From an uncultured Clostridia bacterium (GTDB lineage Bacteria; Bacillota; Clostridia; Oscillospirales; Acutalibacteraceae), in contig CAMVNL010000036.1 of NCBI GenBank assembly GCA_947168785.1, positions 1 through 10,865 on the forward strand: a stretch of 10,865 bases of DNA. Direction: 5' to 3'. This document shows, piece by piece, positions 7,113 to 10,865 of this stretch (within the stretch, counting starts at the first letter, position 1; each line of letters starts with the position of its first letter). Under the pieces are notes generated by a model. That model saw only the letters and a program-made list of their open reading frames with translations. It did not search any database and was not told the origin of the DNA. The position numbers and the translations under genes are program-made.

Positions 7113-7769
7113 TTATCGGTCGTGTTCTTTGATGGTAAGCCGGCGGATCTCACCGCCGTCAAAAACGTGCAGAATGCCCGCGCTCCCTTCCGGGGAGCCG
7201 ATCATGTGACAGATGCCCAGATGGGCCTCCAGCGCGCCGATGACGCCGACGGTGCTGCTGACGGAGCGCGTTTTTTGGTTTTCCACGGCAAGCATGCCCG
7301 CCGCCGTCAGGTCCGGCGTTTGGCCCGGCAGGTACAGATATGCCGTGCCGAAAAAGCCGTTGACGCCGCCGTTGACCAGCGGCAGGTTCTTCTCGCTGCA
7401 AAACGCCTGCAAAACCAGCCTGGCGGCGTTGTTGTCCAGCGCGGCGAAAACGATATCCGCCTCCGATGCGAAGGACAGGTCCTCCGGCGTTTCGATCCGT
7501 CGGTTGAAGGCCGCTATCTCCGCCTCCGGGGCGGTGGCGTTCAGCCGTTCTTTGGCGAGAAATACCTTCTCTTTCCCGATATCCGCCGCCGTGTATAAGA
7601 ACTGGCGGTTGAGGTTCGTCTCGCTCACCCTGTCGAAATCGCAGAGCAGCAGCCGGCCGATCCCCGCGCAGGCAAGGTGCGTCGCCACGTGGCAGCCAAG
7701 CCCCCCGCAGCCGATCACCGCCGCGGTTTTGTCTTTCAGGTCAAATCCCTGCAGTTCGGTTCTGTCCAT
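7113..7769 (-). CDS. ThiF/MoeB/HesA-family sulfur-carrier adenylyltransferase
   Basis: A 218-residue E1-like enzyme that adenylates the C-terminal glycine of a MoaD/ThiS-type carrier. It has the nucleotide-binding GCGGLG loop (20-25), DFDRV (44-48) and NLNRQF (52-57). Arg55, Lys68 and Asp112 have the same mutual spacing as the ATP-binding residues I recall for E. coli MoeB. It lacks any CxxC pair, so the zinc site of classical MoeB/ThiF is absent, and it is shorter than the roughly 250 residues usual for those. It starts six bases after the mogA stop with AAAGGA as ribosome site, and stops 13 bases before aor, next to aor's own AGGAGG. Its natural partner is the Gly-Gly carrier encoded two genes downstream. 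No sulfurtransferase or rhodanese domain is present, so sulfur must come from a cysteine desulfurase elsewhere. Confidence 0.87.
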   Translation of the reverse strand: MDRTELQGFDLKDKTAAVIGCGGLGCHVATHLACAGIGRLLLCDFDRVSETNLNRQFLYTAADIGKEKVFLAKERLNATAPEAEIAAFNRRIETPEDLSFASEADIVFAALDNNAARLVLQAFCSEKNLPLVNGGVNGFFGTAYLYLPGQTPDLTAAGMLAVENQKTRSVSSTVGVIGALEAHLGICHMIGSPEGSAGILHVFDGGEIRRLTIKEHDR

Positions 7770-7775
7770 CGTGCG

Positions 7776-8261
7776 TTATCCTTTGCCGCAGCTGAGTGTG
7801 ACGCCGCTCATGGTCTCCACCGCGTGGTCCAGCACGGGCAGCACCACTTCAATGGATTCCCGCACCGCTTTCGGGCTGCCGGGCAGGTTGATGATCAGCG
7901 TCTTTCCCCGGATGCCGCTCACCGCCCTTGACAGCATGGCCATAGGGGTGATCTCCATGCTTTTTGCGCGGATGGCCTCGGCGACGCCGGGCGCCTCCCG
8001 GTCGATCACGTCCTTCGTCGCCTCCGGCGTCACGTCCCGGGGCGAAAACCCGGTGCCGCCGGTGGTGAACACCACGTCGCTGTGAAGCGCGTCGCACATT
8101 TCGATCAGGGCGGCCGCGATCTGTTCCCGTTCGTCGGGCACGCAGCAGTACCGGACTGTCTCCGCCGCGTCTTTCAGCAGCTCTGAAATCAGCGGGCCGC
8201 TTTTGTCTTCCGTTTCCCCGCGGGAGCATCTGTCGCTGGCCGTCAGCACGGAGATCCGCAT
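7776..8261 (-). CDS. mogA: Molybdopterin adenylyltransferase (MogA/MoaB family)
   Basis: A 161-residue cytoplasmic enzyme of the MogA/MoaB family, which adenylates molybdopterin so that MoeA can insert the metal. It begins MRISVLTASDRCSRGE. Its signatures are TTGGTG (66-71), RDVTPEAT (75-82) and SGIRGKTLIINLPGSPKAV (115-133). The ATG at 8261 is chosen over one at 8282 because GGGAGGG lies directly upstream of it and family members start at this point. It is the first gene of the minus-strand operon leading to aor. Proteins of this family are active with both molybdenum and tungsten cofactors; in tungsten users the MoaB form does this step. The neighbours here point to tungsten. Confidence 0.92.
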   Translation of the reverse strand: MRISVLTASDRCSRGETEDKSGPLISELLKDAAETVRYCCVPDEREQIAAALIEMCDALHSDVVFTTGGTGFSPRDVTPEATKDVIDREAPGVAEAIRAKSMEITPMAMLSRAVSGIRGKTLIINLPGSPKAVRESIEVVLPVLDHAVETMSGVTLSCGKG

Positions 8262-8333
8262 CGTATTCCCTCCCTGATCCATATAACTTCCAATAACAAA
8301 TAATATTTTATTATTATTACAATAGTTTTATCA

Positions 8334-8362
8334 ATTTTACCATAAATTTATAATTATTGCAA
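8334..8362 (-). promoter_or_regulatory. Promoter of the mogA-aor operon
   Basis: On the minus strand TTGCAA (8362-8357) and TAAAAT (8339-8334) are separated by 17 bases. That is 4/6 and 5/6 of the vegetative sigma-A consensus, in strongly AT-rich DNA. Transcription would start near 8327, giving a leader of about 65 bases before mogA. Other AT-rich hexamer pairs nearby are possible, for example from TTGATA further downstream. Confidence 0.55.
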
Positions 8363-8365
8363 TAA
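8354..8365. promoter_or_regulatory. 12-bp palindrome, candidate operator
   Basis: TTATTGCAATAA is a perfect palindrome. It covers the -35 box of the mogA-side promoter and lies 12 bases upstream of the -35 box of the tupA-side promoter, so a dimeric regulator bound here could affect both directions. The direct repeat CAATAACAA occurs at 8360-8368 and again at 8291-8299. The sequence does not match the ModE operator as I know it. The regulator is unknown and none is encoded in the window. Confidence 0.4.
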
Positions 8366-8377
8366 CAACTTTGTTAC

Positions 8378-8406
8378 TTTACAATAAGCCGAGAATATGT
8401 TATGAT
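8378..8406 (+). promoter_or_regulatory. Promoter of tupABC
   Basis: TTTACA (8378-8383) and TATGAT (8401-8406) are 17 bases apart; each matches the sigma-A consensus at five of six positions with ideal spacing. Transcription would start near 8412-8414, leaving a leader of about 145 bases that holds the structured element described separately. Confidence 0.7.
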
Positions 8407-8430
8407 GACGAAGGTTTTGTAATTCATTTC

Positions 8431-8540
8431 CGATCCGGTTCCCCTAAACGGATGCATGGGGGGCCGGGCGTGACCGCAATATCACCGGCATTCGCCGACG
8501 GTCAAAGGGGAAAGCGGGAAACGGCTTTGCCTTCCGTGTT
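8431..8540 (+). ncRNA. Structured leader of tupA, candidate Moco/Tuco-type riboswitch
   Basis: Between promoter and tupA the base composition switches from AT-rich to GC-rich and several pairings nest closely. CCGGTTCCCC (8435-8444) pairs with GGGGGGCCGG (8458-8467) over ten positions, including two G-U pairs. GACCG (8472-8476) pairs with CGGTC (8499-8503), enclosing CGGC (8486-8489) with GCCG (8494-8497) around an ATTC loop. AAAG (8504-8507) pairs with CTTT (8525-8528). ACGGA in the first loop (8448-8452) can pair with TCCGT (8533-8537). As an alternative, TTCCCC (8439-8444) can pair with GGGGAA (8507-8512), which would break the first stem. Moco/Tuco RNAs are known upstream of molybdate and tungstate transport and cofactor genes, which fits the site exactly. 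I could not check the match to that consensus, so the family name is an inference. Confidence 0.5.
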
Positions 8541-8558
8541 TGAAAAGGAGTATGAATT

Positions 8559-9464
8559 ATGAAAAAACTGTTGGCATTACTTATGACGCTTGCTATTGTC
8601 CTCAGCTTCGCGGCCTGCGCTGGCGGCGGAAAGACTGACGACGCCACCGGCACCGACGTTGTCACCGGCTCCGACGCCGTGACCCCTGCCGACGCCGTGA
8701 CCGTCCCCGCTCCCGAAAACCCGGTGATCCGGCTTTCCACCACCACCTCCGTCAACGATTCCGGCCTGTTGCCCTATCTGCTTCCCGTATTTGAGAAGGA
8801 GACCGGCTACACCGTCGAGGTGCAGTCCGCTGGCACCGGCGCCGCCATCCAGAAGGCGGAGGACGGCAACGCCGACCTGATCCTCGTTCACGCCAAGGCG
8901 TCTGAGGAAACCTTCATTGAAGAAGGCTACGGCGTGGAGCGGATCCCCTTTATGTATAACTACTTCGTGGTCGTCGGCCCGAAGGACGATCCCGCCGCCA
9001 TCAAGGACAGCGCGAACGCCGCCGAGGCCTTCGGCAAGATCCGCGACGCGCAGGCGAAGTTCGTTTCCCGCGGCGATGAAAGCGGCACCCACAAGGCCGA
9101 GCTGAAGATCTGGGGCGACAACGCGCCGGACGCCGCTGCTGACAGCTGGTATATCAGCGCGGGCCAGGGCATGGGCGCTTGCCTGACCATGGCCGCCGAG
9201 CAGCAGGCCTACTGCCTGACGGATAAGGCCACCTTTCTGTCGATGCAGGCGGACCTTGACCTTGATATCCTTCTTGAACAGGGCGACGACATGAAGAATA
9301 CCTATTCGCTGATCGCCGTGAACCCTGAAAAGATCGACGGCCTGAACGTCGAGGGCGCCAACGCGCTGATCGAATGGATGCTGGGCGATGAAGCCAGCGC
9401 CATGATCGCGGAGTACGGCCAGGCAGAATACGGCGCTTCCCTGTTCTACCTGCTGGAGAAATAA
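8559..9464 (+). CDS. tupA: Tungstate ABC transporter substrate-binding lipoprotein TupA
   Basis: A 301-residue binding protein for tungstate, anchored outside the membrane. The start has AAGGAG eight bases upstream. Residues 1-20 form a lipoprotein signal ending SFAAC, with Cys20 as the lipidated residue. A repetitive linker rich in Asp, Ala, Val and Thr follows (about 27-53). The binding domain has the TupA signature TTTSVNDSGLL (61-71), with the Ser/Thr cluster near the oxyanion, then ADLILVHAKA (105-114), RGDESGTHKAEL (171-182) and AGQGMGACL (201-209). These features separate TupA from ModA and WtpA. It is first in tupABC, with its own promoter and leader RNA, and lies divergent to a tungsten-enzyme operon, which supports tungstate over molybdate as substrate. 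Confidence 0.93.
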   Translation: MKKLLALLMTLAIVLSFAACAGGGKTDDATGTDVVTGSDAVTPADAVTVPAPENPVIRLSTTTSVNDSGLLPYLLPVFEKETGYTVEVQSAGTGAAIQKAEDGNADLILVHAKASEETFIEEGYGVERIPFMYNYFVVVGPKDDPAAIKDSANAAEAFGKIRDAQAKFVSRGDESGTHKAELKIWGDNAPDAAADSWYISAGQGMGACLTMAAEQQAYCLTDKATFLSMQADLDLDILLEQGDDMKNTYSLIAVNPEKIDGLNVEGANALIEWMLGDEASAMIAEYGQAEYGASLFYLLEK

Positions 9465-9470
9465 CCCCTC

Positions 9471-10157
9471 GTGGACAGTCTGAAACAGGCCTTTGACCTG
9501 CTGTTTTCCCTTGATAAGGAGCTTCTTCAGATCATCGGTGTGACGATGCGCATGTCCTTTTTCAGCACCCTGATCTCGTGCCTCGTCGGGCTGCCGCTGG
9601 GGGCCCTGCTGGGCATGAGGAGCTTTCGGGGAAAAGCCTTTCTGAAAAAACTGATCCATACGCTTATGGGCTTGCCGCCGGTGGCGGCAGGCCTGTTTGT
9701 CTATATGCTCTTCACGCACTACGGTCCCTTCGGCAGCCTGAACCTGCTGTTTACCGTGCGGGCCATGGTCATCGCCCAGTGCCTGCTGATCGTTCCCATC
9801 GTGACGGGGCTGACCTCCTCCTTCGTGGAAAGCTTCTCCCGGCCCATCATTGAAACCGCCCGCGGGCTGGGGCTTTCCGCCCCGCGCACCGTGCTGCTCT
9901 GCCTGTCGGAGGGGCGCGCGTCGCTGATCTCGGTGGCGCTGACCGCCTTCGGCCGTTCCATCGCCGAGGTGGGCGCGGTGAGCATCGTGGGCGGCAATAT
10001 CCAGTGGAAAACCCGCGTCATGACCACCGCCATCATGCTGGAGACCAACAAGGGCCGCTTTTCCTTCGCCCTGGCGCTGGGCGTGATCCTGCTGCTCATC
10101 GCCTTTATCGTGAACGTGGCCGCGTCATGGGTCGTAAAGGAGCCGAAACATGGTTGA
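9471..10157 (+). CDS. tupB: Tungstate ABC transporter permease TupB
   Basis: A 228-residue membrane permease with about five hydrophobic segments (roughly 25-48, 66-84, 96-116, 148-171 and 198-222). The EAA-type loop that docks the ATPase is visible as ETARGLGLSAPRTVLLCL (128-145), and SIAEVGAVSIVGGNI (163-177) is characteristic of tungstate/molybdate permeases. The GTG start at 9471 follows the tupA stop by six bases; its ribosome site is weak (GGAG about 12 bases upstream), so expression probably depends on translation of tupA. The N-terminal FDLLFSLDKELLQIIGVT is normal for TupB, which supports this start. The end overlaps tupC by eight bases. Together with TupA and TupC it forms the importer. 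Confidence 0.92.
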   Translation: MDSLKQAFDLLFSLDKELLQIIGVTMRMSFFSTLISCLVGLPLGALLGMRSFRGKAFLKKLIHTLMGLPPVAAGLFVYMLFTHYGPFGSLNLLFTVRAMVIAQCLLIVPIVTGLTSSFVESFSRPIIETARGLGLSAPRTVLLCLSEGRASLISVALTAFGRSIAEVGAVSIVGGNIQWKTRVMTTAIMLETNKGRFSFALALGVILLLIAFIVNVAASWVVKEPKHG

Positions 10158-10797
10158 GATCCGTCAGCTTGTCAAAAAATACCGGGAACGCACGGTGCTG
10201 GACCTGCCGGAGCTGACCTTTGAAGACGGCGAGATCGCCGCGCTGGCCGGGGCCAACGGCAGCGGCAAAACGACGCTGCTGCGCATCCTCGCCGGGGTGC
10301 TCTCCGCCGACGGCGGTGAGATCCGCGCGCCGTCGCAGATCCTCTACTGCCCGCAGAACGCCTACGCCTTCCGGGGCGACCTGGTGGAGAATATCCTGCT
10401 GGGCGTCAAAGAACCGCCCGCCCGGGCGCTGCGGCTGCTGGAGCAGATGGAGCTTGCGGCGCTGGCAAAGAAAAAGGCTTCCTCCCTCTCCGGGGGAGAG
10501 CTGCAGCGGCTGGCCCTCTGCCGGGCGCTGATCCGCCCCTGCCGCCTGCTGCTGCTGGATGAGCCCACCAGCGCCTGCGACGCCCGGGGAACGGCGCTGG
10601 CCGCGCAGGCGATCAAAGAGTATCAGAAGGAACAGGGCTGCACGGTGATCTTCAGCACCCACGCCCCCGCCTTCGCCCTGACCGCTTCGCGGCTGCTGGT
10701 GCTGGAAGACGGCCGGCTGGCGGACGACGGGCCGCCTGAAACCGTGCTGAACGAACCGAAGACAGACTGGGCAAGGAGCTTTTCCCTTCTCGGTTGA
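10150..10797 (+). CDS. tupC: Tungstate ABC transporter ATP-binding protein TupC
   Basis: A 215-residue ATPase that powers tungstate import through TupB. Its motifs are in normal order: Walker A GANGSGKTT (34-42), Q-loop CPQN (Gln69), signature LSGGE (113-117), Walker B LLLLDEP (133-139) and the switch His171 in STHAPAF. It lacks the C-terminal regulatory TOBE domain often found in ModC, as expected for the short TupC type. Its ATG lies inside the end of tupB (ATGGTTGA overlap), showing translational coupling. No terminator is visible after its TGA, and another gene starts 41 bases later, so the operon probably continues. Confidence 0.92.
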   Translation: MVEIRQLVKKYRERTVLDLPELTFEDGEIAALAGANGSGKTTLLRILAGVLSADGGEIRAPSQILYCPQNAYAFRGDLVENILLGVKEPPARALRLLEQMELAALAKKKASSLSGGELQRLALCRALIRPCRLLLLDEPTSACDARGTALAAQAIKEYQKEQGCTVIFSTHAPAFALTASRLLVLEDGRLADDGPPETVLNEPKTDWARSFSLLG

Positions 10798-10838
10798 AAT
10801 AAGAAAGTCAATTCTGCAAAAAAAAGGGGGGCAGACGA

Positions 10839-10865
10839 ATGCTTGACGTCATCACCCGCGCCGAG
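10839..10865 (+). CDS. Start of an unidentified gene (5' fragment)
   Basis: ATG at 10839 is preceded by a run of eight A and six G (10818-10831), a strong if unusual ribosome site about seven bases away. Nine codons are visible, reading MLDVITRAE, and the frame is open to the window edge. That is too short to identify. A molybdopterin metal-insertion protein such as MoeA would suit the position after tupABC, but this is only a guess from context. Confidence 0.5.

Noticed and set aside
7100..7162. Extended start for aor at 7162
   Set aside because: It would add 21 residues unlike any AOR N-terminus and overlap the upstream gene. The ATG at 7099 has an ideal AGGAGG.
8262..8282. Longer mogA start at ATG 8282
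   Set aside because: The strong GGGAGGG lies between this ATG and the one at 8261, so it serves the latter; the extra residues do not resemble the family.
8371..8562. Small open frame of 63 codons across the tupA leader
   Set aside because: It spans the promoter -10 box and the structured RNA, lacks a ribosome site, and overlaps the tupA start.
8577..9719. Open frame of 380 codons on the minus strand opposite tupA and the start of tupB
   Set aside because: Low-complexity Gly/Arg/His/Gln composition and full overlap with the well-supported tupA; a composition shadow.
1..10865. tRNA, rRNA, CRISPR array, insertion sequence or integration site
   Set aside because: No repeat-spacer pattern, cloverleaf-like sequence, transposase or long terminal inverted repeats were seen on either strand by eye.

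Overview
The window looks like the chromosome of a high-GC, Gram-positive anaerobe of the Clostridia (Oscillospiraceae-like, gut or rumen type). The reasons are a sortase/pilin locus with an IPRTG cell-wall signal, a lipobox-bearing binding protein, strong AGGAGG ribosome binding sites, and a ferredoxin-linked tungsten oxidoreductase. This placement is inferred from gene content only.

Layout. (1) Positions 1-1973, plus strand: a pilus operon made of the 3' end of a class C sortase, a two-domain isopeptide-type pilin and a second sortase, tightly packed and closed by an intrinsic terminator near 2032-2085. (2) Positions 2086-4389, minus strand: a large family GH78 (alpha-L-rhamnosidase-like) enzyme. 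It has no ATG, GTG or TTG at its apparent true N-terminus; its best start candidate is ATC. (3) Positions 4529-8261, minus strand: a tungsten-enzyme operon read mogA, ThiF/MoeB-like adenylyltransferase, aor, MoaD/ThiS-like carrier, four-cluster polyferredoxin, with a hairpin just downstream. (4) Positions 8262-8558: a very AT-rich divergent control region with near-consensus promoters on both strands, a 12-bp palindrome and, on the tupA side, a GC-rich structured leader that is a good candidate for a Moco/Tuco-type riboswitch. (5) Positions 8559-10797, plus strand: tupA-tupB-tupC, a tungstate ABC importer. (6) From 10839: the first nine codons of another plus-strand gene.

How it fits together. 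TupABC imports tungstate. The MogA-type protein adenylates molybdopterin as the step before metal insertion. The ThiF/MoeB-like and MoaD-like proteins are an activating enzyme and sulfur-carrier pair of the kind that supplies dithiolene sulfur. The aldehyde:ferredoxin oxidoreductase-family enzyme carries the finished tungstopterin and a [4Fe-4S] cluster and probably passes electrons to the polyferredoxin. Metal supply, cofactor assembly, enzyme and electron carrier thus lie around one divergent regulatory region. The pilus operon and the GH78 gene have no evident link to this module, although GH78 lies downstream of it on the same strand. Families are assigned from sequence motifs by eye; no database search was run.
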